This document shows, in pieces, positions 29,337 to 42,340 of a stretch of DNA of 64,000 nt. Both the position numbers and the translations under genes were made by a program. Origin of the DNA: Gibbula magus (lineage: Eukaryota > Mollusca > Gastropoda > Trochida > Trochidae); contig OW388301.1 of assembly GCA_936450465.1 (NCBI GenBank), positions 22,115,523 through 22,179,522 on the forward strand, in the 5' to 3' direction. The number at the start of each line of letters is the position of its first letter. Positions within the stretch are counted from its first letter, which is position 1. The notes beneath the pieces were generated by a model, which was not told the DNA's origin, searched no databases, and saw only the letters and a program-made list of their open reading frames with translations.

Positions 29337-30131
29337 ATTGTAACATGATTTCGGTGTATCCTTGATTCTGATTGGTTGATTTGCCTATGTTGAATGACAA
29401 TGAATACCCGCAAATAATTTGGGGCGAATCACCGCGAACATGTACATCATGTTGACAAGCATCAGCCCGACTCAAAATTTAATTGTTCTATTTCTCTTAA
29501 TATGTGCTCCTAACTCAAATTGAACAGATTGCATTGTCATTTTCTAACTTGCGTATAGCATTTTTTTGTCACAAATAACTCTCAAAATTGGTTAGTTTCA
29601 AGTAACTAAAGTGTTTTAAACTAGTAAGATTGGACGCCTTCTTCTATTCGGCTGTGTTTACTGAATGCCGTTGCCATGGCATGACGTCATAGTGATCAAC
29701 CGTTTTGACGTCACAATGCTAGCGTCATTGTCACAATGGGTTAGGGCAAGTTTAAGATTTTTGTTCCTAGGTCTTTTACTGTGTTGGTGTCGTAGATAAA
29801 TGTTTATCACCATCTAAAAGGTGGATATTGTGAAGTGAACATATGTGAGTGACACTGTTTGAGCTTATGTGTAAATTGTTGGTAATGTACATTTTTCGCC
29901 GAGTATTTACATTTGTTTTGACCTGACCACACCTTAAAAATGGAACAGTCGCAAAGGTCTCTCCACTCAGAGATAAGTACGCAAAAAAGAGAGTTCGTTT
30001 CAAAACGCCTGATAACTATCGGTCAAGTTACAATATTGATAAATAGTTGCGTTTGTAAAATTTCCGGCTAATTTGCGGGTGTTGAATAGCAATGAATCCC
30101 GGAAATTTTACAAACGCAGCTATTTATCTTA
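29337..30131 (-). mobile_element. Hairpin-ended interspersed element, copy 2 (inverted)
   Basis: Reverse complement of 13,383-14,243 with shared landmarks (GCTAGCGTCATTGTCACAAT, TGACGTCATAGTGATCAACC). The terminal hairpin has arms about 30,038-30,067 and 30,099-30,128. Its loop is much shorter than in copy 1. It is inserted in duplication copy 2 and absent at the equivalent place in copy 1 (about 1228). Confidence 0.75.
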
Positions 30132-30210
30132 TAACTAACTAATGGTAAACCATAGGTTACGATTGATTGCAACTCTTACGATTACGTTATGGAATTGGAA
30201 CAATTTTGGG

Positions 30211-31367
30211 ATGACACTAATGCTGGCATCAGCATCTGGAGAACATAGCCAAACCGTGGAGCTTCTGACTGAGAAATAGAGGTTATCATGAGAGTATGTT
30301 TTGGGATGGTCAATATCCTGCATTAGGAATAAACATTGTATTTTGCGAGCCTTGGCGAAATATATTGTGTTTATTCCTAATGCAGGACATTTACCATCCC
30401 AAAACACACGGGCATGATAACTTCTTTATCATACAATGTCATTCTTCATTAATTTTACGCAAAACAGCATGATAACATTAATTTCAAAGTTGAACTTTAC
30501 TGTAACTACATGTACTGGTATATGCAAATGAACTGCGTGCTATTCTCACAGTAAAATGACACAAAATAACGCCTCCTAAAGTATGTTTTCAGTGAAATAA
30601 TTGTTAATTTTGGCGTCATCTTAATTTTCAATGTTATAATACGTTTTAAAATACGTTTTTCAAATGAAAATTAGTTAATGTGAGGACAGCGAATTCGAAT
30701 TCAGGTCCTTTCGCTTTCGTGTAAGCATGTGTAGGGGAGTCCATCTTGAAGGGGCGAGAGTTGGTCCCCTTCCACCCGGTTGCAGATGGCGACTCACATA
30801 TCACACGAATAGCTAAACTGAATGTTAGGTAGAGAATTCTCAAATCCCCGTTAAAAAAGTCACATTATTGAACAGTGAAGATTGACGTTTGATAAACGCA
30901 TATGTGACTCAAACTGCCTTTGTTACCTGTGAGTATCTATAAAGTGTTTACTCGGTAGTTTTCAACTCGCGATGAACGTGTTTTGGCACTGCTTGATCAT
31001 AATATTGTTTTCCGTAATATTCATTGCACTATGTTTGTTTTGCCATTTCTCAAATTAATATAGATCTATAAGAAATGAAGCATGTATATGTACATGAAGC
31101 TATTACGCTATTACAACTGTTACCGAAATGTTAATGCTTGTGACGTCATTTTCAAAAGAAGTTCCGTCACCTGACCTTGAATTTGCATCTTTATCCGTAT
31201 ATGACCCCAACGGATACCGAAAATATCCGTTGCCTTTATTCTGCTGAGAACACCAGCCAATGTATGATAAAATAGATTATCTGACCTGTCTGACTACAGA
31301 TGGGAGGGACGCTGTAGCTGTAGCTTAGTGTGCAGACATGAAAAATGCCCTCAAATATCTACAATAA
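30211..31367 (+). pseudogene. Ankyrin-repeat relic, split by insertions (copy 2)
   Basis: 30,211-30,279 reads MTLMLASASGEHSQTVELLT then EK and a stop. The continuation is at 31,296-31,367 (TDGRDAVAVA, stop, CADMKNALKYLQ, stop). Between them lie about 1 kb of inserted sequence including a fold-back. The pair aligns with 1303-1473. Non-functional. Confidence 0.6.
30283..30420. mobile_element. Fold-back (near-palindromic) MITE, 138 bp
   Basis: Starts TTATCATG and ends CATGATAA. Long complementary arms include TTTTGGGATGGT/ACCATCCCAAAA and CCTGCATTAGGAATAAACA with its complement, around a loop of a few bases near 30,350. It would fold into one long hairpin. Confidence 0.85.
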
Positions 31368-31459
31368 GAATATGATTAAGTGTGGTTAGAGGAATCTTGT
31401 ACAGGAATATTTCAATAAGTGTAAAAACAAATCACAACGTTTTTTTATGTTGTGAATAC

Positions 31460-31540
31460 ATCATCATCATCATCATCATCATAAAAACATTTATATAGCG
31501 CCAGTTCCAGTCCATAAGCACTGCTCAGTAGCGCTCTCTG
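31460..31540 (-). repeat. (CAT)n microsatellite with inverted LINE/SINE tail
   Basis: A CAT run (about 31,460-31,482) is followed by CATTTATATAGCGCCA, the inverse of the GCGCTATA(T/C)AAATG-(ATG)n tail at 22,07x. A short 3' fragment of a minus-strand element. Confidence 0.5.
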
Positions 31541-32499
31541 AACAACAAGTTAACATGTTAACATATATTTGATATTCTATATAAAATATATCAATTGTAA
31601 ATTATAATTATACAATATTGAATGTAATATCATTTAATTATAATAACTGAAAATGTATAATGCATCATAATAATCATTATGAAACACGCTAGAGACATAT
31701 AAAATCAGGAAAAGTCAAACCAAACAATGAAACAATAGGTAATACTCAATAAGTATGTTTCAAAATTAAGCAAAATAAAGAGACTTCGCAACAACTGTCA
31801 TAGTCACATTAAAACCTGTCATTATGACAAATACGTAAATAGCAAACATATACATATATTCACCATGTACGTCTATGTATGTGCACTAACAAGCGAGAAA
31901 GGTCTGTCATGTTGATACCATCTTGTATCGCATGATGATGACACAGCATGATACTGTTTATTCTCACTCAAAGGTGATTGTGCAAGCTTTTCTTAAAGGT
32001 TATATGAACAGTTTCCAGATATAGTCAGGCAGAATGGTGAAATGCACTTTTGGTGAAAAGTAACAAACTCTATTGCAAGCCAATATGCAATAAATGCTGA
32101 TATCAGTTCAAATAATTTCACACAAGTTGTATATTCATCCCCAATCGCCAAACATATAATAATTACTAGTTTCCAATTAAAATCGAGCAACATCATTATA
32201 CTTGTGCAGAAACCGAAACTACACGTTCCATTTACATGCACAGTAGTTATAAAACCTATTAAACATTATCAACTTACAGTTTTCTTTTAGTCTGTTGTAA
32301 ATAAGTTTCCAAAATTACGATTGAATAATTGACGCGCGCCACACGCAGTGCATTGTCCGGTTTTCGATCAGAAATCGATACTGTTACCTTTATATTGTCG
32401 GCATACTGAGTCGACTATCATCAACATCGCTATTTTCGGCAACTGTCAGTACTTTTTGAAAGATTACCATCATTTATAACATTTGGCATATGTGACCCA

Positions 32500-32970
32500 T
32501 AACAACACAATGGATGGACCTTTAAACTACTTGATTTTCAATTTATGTTTCTGCATGGAATCATCTATACAAAAAATGAACTCATGAACATGAAACTTGT
32601 TAATAATACCAGATGTACATCCTGTAATGATGCTGATGAACATTAATGCCATATGTATACGGAATGTGAGGAAACAAAACTTTTTTTGAATTAACTACAG
32701 GATCGGAATTATCAAAACACACTGAAACTCCAATTGACAAAATTTAATTTTGTACTGAGCCTCTTTTTAATCACCTACTCCTTTTGGCTAAAAGGAACAT
32801 TTATATGTACCACCTGAAAAAAATTATTCCAAAATTAGGAGCTTTTGTTAAAATCCTTAAGGACATATTCACTGTTGAAAAGTTCATATCTATCAGATTT
32901 TTTACTTTTGCATATGGTGGCCTCTGTACCCAATCTATCATCCAGATATATTAATAAAGATGCATTATGT
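32500..32970 (+). mobile_element. Second Tx1/L1-like LINE remnant (ORF2 C-terminus)
   Basis: The plus frame reads FMFLHGIIYTKNELMNMKLV, then CTSCNDADEH and CHMYTECEETK, matching the C-x2-C...H...C tail of Tx1/L1-type ORF2. A later frame reads LLAKRNIYMYHLKKIIPKLG. Stops and frame breaks show decay. It corresponds to the same part of ORF2 as 9840-10,150. Confidence 0.65.
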
Positions 32971-33485
32971 ATATGCAGATAAACAGATTACAACACTGCT
33001 GAACATCAACACTTCAGACGGCGGTGGCTCGCATATGAGGCCTTTTATTTAAAGATGCAACTACAAATCGGTTTATCCTGTCTGAATAATGTCATGTATC
33101 ACCCCGTGAACATGCACAGATATACACCTTGAGTTTATTTGCATATGGTAGTAAAAGTGTTCATTTACTGTGCGTTTACCTGAAGACAAATGTGAGTACG
33201 TACTCCAGATTTTGAAACTGTTGACATAGTGACAATTTATGTTAAGTTACTCTTTTTCAGCAATAACCATTGGCTCAAGAGAGCTGAACTCTTGTGTACC
33301 GACAACATCGCCAATGGAGATTCTTGTACATTTTGCGATTCTGTGGTAATGACCACAAACCTTTTTTTCATCTACTTTTCGAGATCCGAGAGCCCTAGAT
33401 AACAGGAATGTAGTTCCTAAGCCACATTTTTAATGTTGATGTCAGTTGAAGATTTGATGATTTGGTGGCACAAAGAGAACCACAG

Positions 33486-36400
33486 GGGCAACACATGTTA
33501 CGACGTAAGATGTGATAAATGCGGTAAAATGTAATAATGCGGTAAATTGTAATAAAAATGCGGTAAAATGTCTTACAGATTAATGCGGTAAATTGTAATA
33601 AGGAGGTGCGGTAAAATGTTAGTAAAAAGTGCGGTAAACTGTTAACAATGTGCAATGAAATGTTATAACCCTACCTTTGATAACTTTATTTCTACTTTGA
33701 CTGTCAATTTTATATCTGTTCTTCTACTTGTAATTAAACAATGTACTATTGTGCCTGTCTGTCTGTCTGACTGTGTGTCTGTGTGCTTGTGTGCCTGTGT
33801 GTCTGTGTATCTGTGTGTAATTTATATTTGTGATCTCACATTCTACAAAGGTAACGTTTTCCCGTTTGTACAAAATCAACATCCTCAGACCCGGGAACCC
33901 GTCATCATCACTAGCTGTCCCAAAAGTCGAAACTGTGAATCTGAATAATACAATGTTATCTTTTGTAAAGTATTTATAAATTTCATATATTTCTAATGCA
34001 TTTAGCCGTAGCAGTTGTGCCGTGTTTCAATCATTTTTGTATATGTGGTTTTCTCGGAAAAGATTTCCTTCAAGTTAATAGTTTAAATTCTGATGTGCCA
34101 TAAGGTCAGGTACATTATACAAACCGCCAATCTTTATTTTCGTTAATGGATAACGTAATTGTTTCTATTTCCCATTAAAAATGGGTAAATGTTTCATAAT
34201 GATTAAATGATTAATGTCAAGCAAATGGCTTACCTTTAACTCTGACCTGCTTATAAGGATTAAAACGGCTAGTTTTAAGCTTATATTTTATCTAAATCAA
34301 TAACTTACTGCATTTCTGATCAGCTTCCTGATTTCTTAAATAAATTTTGTCTAATAAATATTTTCATTGACATACCTGTGATCGTTTATATTTGAAACAA
34401 AGTGACGGATCGTTTGGTATTGATAAGTCTTTTGGTTGAATATAAATTTATTCATTACACAGTTGAAGGGTAGTCAAGGAAAAGGTATTGATAATAAATA
34501 AGTTTATAACGCATCAGAACATTTTCGTCTGACCAATGGTCTGACAGAATCCCTTTAGATATTGCCCTGGAAATAAACCGTGATTAAACGGTGACAATAA
34601 ACATTGTTCTTTGATCGTCTTTAGAGCAGACAGTTATTTTACTATAATTATCAGTGGCGAAAACCCTCACTCGTTCTTAACGATCAGACAATGTTTGCTA
34701 GAGAACCACGGCATATATGTATTACCTTGGCATACGATGTGGTACTAATACGCCCAAACAGCCCAAACTGTGAGTAGATTATCATTTAGTAAACACTATA
34801 CAGGGAGTTGAGCATAAAACGGAAACAATGTACGAGGAATATTTCACACTACACTTAATGCAAAAGCAGTTAATCCAACATTAGCATATACACTCATCCA
34901 CTAAAGAAACGTCACCATACACAATAATTCAATCCACGAGTGATAAACATGATTGAACCAGGGATGTATAATGTCTTTAGAAGTAAACAAAACACACTTT
35001 GAAATTTCAAAACAAGTTTCGTTCATATTTCTGAAAAACAAATGTTTAAAAATAGTCGTTTTCGTATCTCCTTAACTAGGCGAGGTGGGAGAATCAAAAT
35101 GGCCCTAATCAGCTTGATTTACGACATCCTACAATAAAGATGCGTCAATAAATTTAAGCCCAAGCAGGTTATATTTGTCGACAACATCTTTTATTAACCC
35201 TTACCTTGTATGCTTCTGAATGTTACAATTCCTGTATACATATGCCCGACAGGCCAAGCGACATTTCTTTGTGATATACAACATTTCTTTGTGATATATA
35301 CGTGATAGAAAAACAACATTCAGTCTTCCATGGGTGCCAGTGAACACGTTTTAAATACAATGTATTGCTTTAGTTATTGCTACATCAATTTATTAAATTC
35401 ATACATTATCTCTTTCCCGCACCGTACATGTATCCTGTTGCATCATGTTTCCGGACGTTTATGTACTTGTGAGTAATATTGTCATATTTGCTGTCGATTA
35501 TCTCTTTGATACCACTTTATCGTATTTCAGTGACAAACGTGATTTTATGGTAGTCTAAATGAAGACTTCGACTTTCAAAGAGGCACAAGAAATTATGTAT
35601 TAATTTTTTTAATTTCATGTATTAAAAGTATTGCCATGGCTTCAGGTAAAGTTGTAGATGAAATAGCATCTGGCATCATGTCACGTTGTAGTCGTGTAGT
35701 CGTTGTGTGGATCTCATTTCTTCAGGTTATCGACAGTGCTGTTTGAAAAAATAATCGTCGTTCATGTCCAGTAAAGTGGACGTTCTTTATGTTTATGCAC
35801 TGTAGGGGGCAATGTCTGCAATATTTAACATGTTTGTAAAACTCACTACTGGCAATATCTTGATCTGTCTCTTAGTCAACGCCAACTTTGGTTCCAGTCA
35901 ATTCCATGTCAGACTTCTTCTTCTGCGACAACCACGGCTTTATATCAGATAATCAGATGTCTTGAAAAGGAGTAAACTTGTCCCAGCTTTCCCATACAAC
36001 TCGTGTACCCATTATTATTATTATTAGTTGTTAATGAACTCTTTCGAAATGCAAGAACTCCAAGAACTTGAGGAATACATAAATTGTCAGCTATAAATTC
36101 TAATTTGTTTCAAAGATATAGAAGTGAAAATAGGCTCATGGGCCTCTGAGGCCCCGTGATACAATGTAAGGGTTAATTAAATGTCTACATTTAAGGAATT
36201 TTAGAGTTAAATCGTAAACATTATGGCCAAAAACAACATTATAAAAAAGCAATTTTAACACCCTAAGTGAACTTGAATAGAAATAAAAATAGGAATAAAA
36301 AATACAGGAATAGTACATATATGCAAGCGGAGAATATTCAAGAATAGTACCTTAAAATTTTCAGCGTCAAGCAAAGTATACGCATTGTTTCACCCAAGAG

Positions 36401-37820
36401 TAATGCAATCAAACGTTCTGAATACGAAACAAGAACTCAACAAAACTGAATTATGAAAGTGTCCCCAGGGAGAAAATTTTCAAAAAGTAACAAAATGCAT
36501 ACACAAAAAAAGTATATTAATGTGAAATACAATGTATATACAAGGCAAATTTATAAAAAGACAAGTAAATGCAAGTAAAGTATATCCAAGGGAAAGAAAT
36601 GCAACAGAAGTAAAAGCATAAGCAGTATTCGTTGGAGAAATATATTCTACAGTAGGATGTAAATAATATGATATTTGACTGTTCCATATACAACACATTA
36701 GATTCAATTTTATGCACCCAACAGGAACTTGCTTATATTACATTTAGTAATTGCATTAGGTGAAGGAACACATGTATTACAGATAGACAGGCGGTTATAG
36801 TCAGATTTATGTCAGTCTAAAATCTTCATCTCCTTGTATCAAAAGAAAATGACGTTTATACTGATATACTCCAGGGAGATTATCATACTTACATAAAATA
36901 TCCTTTATCAATTGTGTAGCCGCTAACTTTTTTGTCTAAAATATTTTTTACATTCTTCATTTGAATATACATGTATCACTTATCCACGAATCCTTCAAAA
37001 CTTATATATACTTATATATATTAATTTTATTTCATAAATTAACTAGAGTAATTGAGTACATTTTTACATTGGTGATAACTGTTGTAATGGTAATACGTCA
37101 AGTCGTCGTGGGATAAGTCTTGTTATTCAATAGAGTTAACTACCCCCAGACCATTTAATTGGGAATTCGGGTTAGAAAGAATGAAACAGTAATTGGAGAC
37201 ACTTGAGAGGCTCATGTACGTTATGAGTACCAACAAAATAACTATTAATCGACACCAGAAATTAAATGATAATGAACTCTTACCAGTAATTAAACAATTA
37301 ATAATAACAGTGTATTATTGTCCGCAATACAAAGGTACATATGACCTTTGTTTTGCGCATTTTGCCCCGGCAGCCACAGAGCAGCGTCAGTTAAAGCGTC
37401 GTTCTGTACCAATCATGCTGTCAAGCAAGGAAGCACCAACTCCCACCTTTTAACATATTTTGGTATAGCGCGACCGGGAAATGAACCCGGATGATGAGTG
37501 GTCACTTTTCAAAGAGTTAAAATAATATAAGAATAGTTTAAAATTCTCTAAAAAATATGTGCAGATTGAGGAGGAAACATTTAAACAAAAGACGAACAAG
37601 AACTTCTTCATCAATGTTATAATACGTTACCGCACCTTGTATTAAAATTACCGCACATTTGATTTGAAAAATGTACCGTACCCCCTTTTACAATTTACTG
37701 TACCCCCTTTTACAATTTACCCCACTTATCTGTATTACATTTTACCGCGTTCTATTACAATTTGCCGCAGTATAATATTTTACTGCGTTTTTATGACATT
37801 TTACGTCGCAACAAACGCCC
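33486..37820. mobile_element. Possible 4.3-kb DNA transposon with motif-rich inverted ends
   Basis: The left end (from GGGCAACA, then TTACGACGTAAGATGTGATA) is matched, inverted, by the right end (TGACATTTTACGTCGCAACA then GCCC). Inside the left end GCGGTAAA occurs at 33521, 33539, 33560, 33585, 33608 and 33631. The right end (37,626-37,790) has about eight TTTACCGC-like complements. Repeated subterminal motifs of this sort are typical of transposase-binding sites. The interior (33,650-37,620) has no recognisable transposase, and no target-site duplication was found. It may be non-autonomous, or two MITE-like ends that only appear paired. Confidence 0.55.
33755..33822. repeat. TGTC/TGTG-rich microsatellite
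   Basis: CTGTCTGTCTGACTGTGTGTCTG-like run with variants. The Cys/Val-rich open frame over it is an artefact. Confidence 0.8.
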
Positions 37821-37821
37821 T

Positions 37822-38360
37822 ACAAACTAAAGCTATGAGCAGCCCTGAAAGTTCAAGGTCACAGCATGGTCATCTCTTAAGCATGCTTTTGATAATTTGC
37901 CTTATTCTAATTATGAACACATTAACTCATTACATGGTTGTTACATACAATGAAATGTGGTAATTGATTGGGCGACCTTGAAAGTCAAAAGACAAGGTCA
38001 CAAGAAATTGAAAAAGTTTTCGCTTAAATCTGTCAATTGTCAAGGTCACATGGAGTTTACGTCACCAGCATGCTTATGGATAATGCCTTATGTAACTATA
38101 AACACTTTACCTCATGACATGACTAGTATACAAAATGGAACATTATCATTAATTGTGTGACCTCGGTCAATGGTCAATGTCACAAGTTCTGAAATCACTA
38201 AACTAAATCCTTGCCAACGTGATAACTTGAACAGTTTCTGTGCTTTGAGGTTGTTATTTGGTATAGTACTGTTATGTATTATTATTATGTGCGGTATGCT
38301 AATGATCGACAATAGTGATGTGCCCCTGGTGTGACGCTGTACCTTGGCGAAATAAACCAT
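37822..38360. repeat. Diverged CAAGGTCAC-containing repeat
   Basis: CAAGGTCAC recurs at about 37,855, 37,993 and 38,041, with a TCAATGTCAC variant near 38,172, and words such as AGCATG-x-T-TAT-GATAA recur. It looks like an old remnant of the tandem-core element class seen in the FReD intron 4. Confidence 0.4.
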
Positions 38361-38740
38361 TCACTACCACTGTGTCATGTCTTCTGTTGAGCAAGTGCCC
38401 TTACTAAGATGTAGGCCTAGAACACCAGTACACTTACAATTACAACTATGGAGAATTGCGAAGATTTGAAAAATTTGAAGATAAAAGGTCAAGGTCTCAA
38501 AATATGGGTTATAGCAATGTTAAAAGTTTGATCTAATTTTGAATTCAGAAATAGATTTTAAGAACTCAAATTAATAATTTGTTAATTATACACCCCAGGA
38601 AATTCTTTTGTTATGTTCATAATCAATATGAAACAAAAATATGGTGACCCCCTGATAAACAAACGTATGTAGTGATCTCAGTGATGATCGATTTGAATTT
38701 ATTTCTTTTGACTCAACTTGTGAAGTGCCCCGAGTGATAA

Positions 38741-39260
38741 TTAAGGATTCTGCCCTGAAGCTCTGAATCCTTATTGTTATTGTCGTGTTCCTTTATTATT
38801 ATTATTATTTGCACCGATTTTGTCTCCACCACTTTGTCAAGAAGGAATGCATCTTGAACAACCAAACTTTACGGGCTGATAGACCTTACCATGAAGTTAC
38901 TATAGCCGTTAAAGGTCCAGTTCGAATCCGACTTTCGATTTTTACATGGGAAAAGTTTTCAAAATGCACTTAGAGACTTGCAACTTTATTTAAAAGATCC
39001 GCAATGATAATCCAAGCAAAAAAGTAAATCATGGCGAAGTCGTCAGTCACGTGGTTTTGACGCCATCTTGGATTACATTTTTTTTCTCAAATTTTCGGAC
39101 CAAATGTACTTTTGCGGAATCACCACTCCGAAGATATTTGCAACTAACCGCTGAAACTTTATTTATATAAAGCTGAAACATTGGGGACTAACACTTTTGT
39201 TCTTTTATGAGCTAACTCCTAATAGAAATCCTAAAATCACTGACAAAACATAGAGTGTAA
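38741..39260 (+). repeat. Interspersed repeat I, copy 1
   Basis: Starts with a short hairpin (AAGGATTC...GAATCCTT) followed by TTATTGTTATTG and an ATT run. It then tracks 56,651-57,160 through CACCGATTTTGTCTCCACCA, AAAGGTCCAGTTCGAATCC, GCGAAGTCGTCAGTCACGTG and GCTGAAACATTGGGG. No coding content recognised. Confidence 0.75.
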
Positions 39261-40063
39261 ATGGCAGAGAATATCCTGCATTGTAGGAGAAATATTTAAC
39301 TTGTTTCTACTGACTCTAGTCTAACACTAAGATTATGAAAAAAGTATTTGTTCTGAAAAATATCACCATCTCATCAAATATTGAAAAGGATTTTTTCAGA
39401 AAAAATGCTCCTTTTTCAACATTTCAACAAACAATTCTTCAGAGTCAAATGTTAGACTCCAATGATCGAAAAACATTGTGTGAAGTCACTTAAGTGATAG
39501 TTGTGAGATTTGAATGGTTCTAGTTGCATATGGAACGTCTTGAATTCAATGTTTAATTGTCTTTTATAGTATATTAATAAACATTTGCACATTTTATTGT
39601 GGCTGTCGCGAAGGCGGAACAGTGGGATGCAAGACCTTCAGTTTCAGGGCTGTATTGCCAGTTGTGAATGTAAAATTACAATTCTCAGATTTATCTCAGG
39701 TTAAGTGTAAGCTTATTGCTTCAATACACAGTCATTGTGTGAAACAAAAGTAGCTTAAAATCAATCTTTGACAGAATCGTGACTTGTATAGTAGGTATTT
39801 TTTTAAATTGCTCATTAAAACTAGTTTATCCTGTCTGGATAATTGTATACATCAACAAACATCACACTCACAATGTTTTCAATTTCAATAGAAGTGCGAA
39901 AACTGCACGCATGATATAATATCTAGGTCTTTATTGAAAGCAGTAAAAATGTTTGGAGTGCATGCACCCATATCTTAACACAGAACAGAAGAGATATCAG
40001 AACACAGGGAGTTATTACCATTACAATAGACTAACATCTCTCTACAGCTAGTCTTATACAACA
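39261..40063. other. AT-rich spacer
   Basis: Nothing recognised beyond low-complexity AT stretches. Confidence 0.4.
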
Positions 40064-40449
40064 TTAAAGTTGTATGGCAGTAGAAAATGTTTTCTCAACA
40101 TAACATTATTGATGTGATTATAACGAAATTAATTTATGTTAATAAATGCAACGAAATTTAATGTATATTTACTTTAGGGGGTAAAACATATTATTACACG
40201 AACCAATTATCCGTAGTGGTAATAACGGTGTTATGTATAGAGCAAAAATTGCATGGCGGCCATTTTAATGTAAATACATTTCATTATATTGAATTACAAT
40301 ATGATTGCTATAGCATTACCCAACCAGGTACACTTACTTTTTAACTTGATTTGCCGAAGAGAGAAGGGTCTTTTACTTTTGGTGGCATTATTTTTCAAAT
40401 ACATTTCATCGACTTATTTATGCAAAAAAAGTGGTACTGCCCCTTTAAT
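40064..40449 (-). mobile_element. MITE family A, copy 3 (inverted)
   Basis: Reverse complement of the family at 3173 and 24,316, for example GGGGGTAAAACATATTATTA, AAATTGCATGGCGGCCATTT and GGTACTGCCCCTTTAA at the outer end. Confidence 0.75.
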
Positions 40450-41520
40450 ACATTCAAGTGGTAACCTCATGTGGTCTCTGTAATGTGGTTGTTTTATTCT
40501 ACTGAAGGAGAACTGGGATTGTCGTTATAATATGGAATATCAGACTATACACATAATACTCTTCTAAGAATGAAGGTTTGAAGCATACCGTCACGCATGA
40601 AAATAAAAATGTTTGGTTACTTTAATAATTTGTAAGATTTCATTAACTGGCTACTTTTTTTATTGTCAGTAGAAAGCATGAAGTTTTCTCTGCAACGCAC
40701 CGTCTAGTGGTAGCGCTTCCAGTTTCGTCCTCCATTGCACCCATTGTTCAATTTCCTGAAATATTTAGAAGGTTATAAGAGACTACACAGAGCATACAAA
40801 TTAGTTCAGCAATATCTGAATACTATTTATTGTAATCTACAGTCTACAATATTTCAATTCCATCTTTAAAACCCTTTACTTCGAAGATGCAATTTAATGT
40901 AACATTAGCATTTCACAATTGATATATAAGAGCAACCTGCAGCGAAATGACACCATTCAAGAGAAGACTTGAAAAATCGATTCACAAGAATAAAAGACCT
41001 ACGAGACCGTCGATCGGAGAGAAGTCTTTAGTCCACTGTCTTTGATGATCTTCTCCAGTTGTTCTACTGTAATACATTATCCACACAGAAGTACCAATTT
41101 GTAGTAGTTTGTCTAATATGTACTTTATATAATTAGTTTATCCATTTTTCTATCAAGCAAAGATAAACTTACATGTGCATGTATATCTGTGTCTGCTTGT
41201 GTATCTTCCAAATAACAATCCATAACAAATATAATAGATATAATTTTAAAACTACCGTGCATTTTGTTAACCTATGACGTGTTGATGACAGAGGAGAATG
41301 TTATTGTATGGTGTTTTTCGATGTGTCTAAACCCTTTAACAGAGTATGGCATAGGGGTTTAATAAATACAAACAAAGAACGTTACGGCATAGATGATTGC
41401 TGACTCAAATTGATACAATGTTACCTAAGAGGTACAAATGTAGAAGTCAAATATTTTTTTTTAAAATGGTTCGAAAGCCAAGTCAAAGCAAATATTCTTG
41501 GTCCGTTTTTGTTTTCGCTT
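40450..41520. other. Spacer, nothing recognised
   Basis: No gene, RNA or clear repeat boundary seen. Confidence 0.4.
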
Positions 41521-41521
41521 T

Positions 41522-42010
41522 TATACCTCCGCTGACACCGTAAGCGGTGGTATATATCGTTCATTATGTCCGTCTGTCCGTCCGTCCGTCACAAAACTAT
41601 ACATGCTAGCTTCACCAAACTTGCTATACTTGTTAGCCACGATTTCGTGTTGTGCCTTTGGAGGGTTATACCGATTTCTGAGTTGTTGTTGCGGTTTCCA
41701 TTGAAACATGACCAAAACAGTGACTCTGTAAGGACGTCATTTTTTTCAGAGCATATATCTCCCAAACGTAACATGCTAGCTTCACCAAACTTGCTACACA
41801 TGTCAACCATGGTGCCAAGATGTGCCTTTTGAGGGTTAGACCCATTTCTGAATATTATATATTTGTGGTTTCCATGGAAACTTGACCAAAACAGCGACCA
41901 AACTATAAATCACCTCTGAAACTGTCTGTGCTGTTTTTCCAACCTAACATATATGTTAATCTGTTTCACATCCATTGATGTGACCTTACTAATTTAAAGT
42001 TTCTTTGACC
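41522..42010 (+). mobile_element. Hairpin plus (GTCC)n plus tandem-core element
   Basis: Begins with a hairpin (ACCTCCGCT...AGCGGTGGT, 41,522-41,553), then a GTCCGTC run (41,568-41,590). Then come 170-bp units beginning ACATGCTAGCTTCACCAAAC at 41,601 and 41,771, with a weaker third. Same architecture as 19,067-20,759 but unrelated core sequence. Confidence 0.65.
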
Positions 42011-42123
42011 TAAGGGGTTTGGGGGAGTTATGTGAGCTAAGCTCGCTTCTACGCGTGTTGTTTACGTTCATTTGATTGTGCCGTACGCTTGATCGCCGAC
42101 GATACATCCATGGGATGTTCATC

Positions 42124-42340
42124 TACGAGGCGCGTTCAATAAAAAGTTCACCTGATAGACTTCTACTTTACACCAAGAAACACCAAGAAACACAACTTGG
42201 TACAGTTATTAGTTTATCTCTACATTAGCACCACACAGTGTGACACATTTCTCCCATCACTTTATGCAGCCTTATAGCCGTTCTTGTAAAAGGCATCAGA
42301 TCTTGTTTTAAAGCCAGGACTTAACCTCATTAAAGGAGCA
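42124..42340 (-). pseudogene. Mariner transposase 3' end with terminal repeat
   Basis: TACGAGGCGCGTTCAATAAA at 42,124 is a typical mariner end. Reading inward on minus, a frame ends WEKCVTLCGANVEIN with a stop at 42,209-42,211, the usual C-terminus of mariner transposases. A TGA precedes the Trp and another frame holds the upstream SDAFYKNG piece, so it is frameshifted and truncated. Confidence 0.7.

Larger units (their letters stand above)
28285..32030 (+). repeat. Segmental duplication, copy 2
   Basis: Collinear with 735-2610: coding tail and AATAAA (28,531-28,536), AAGCTGACATGTTGAT block (about 28,693), ankyrin relic (30,211-30,279 and 31,296-31,367), AT-rich block (31,553-31,995) and the empty SINE site. 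It is longer because of insertions: about 470 bp flanked by ATTGTCTGATCC repeats (28,779 and 29,249), the hairpin-ended element at 29,337-30,131, and about 1 kb including the fold-back at 30,283-30,420. Confidence 0.75.

Noticed and set aside
36138..36156. GGGCCTCTGAGGCCC palindrome
   Set aside because: A single short palindrome with no repeat or gene context.
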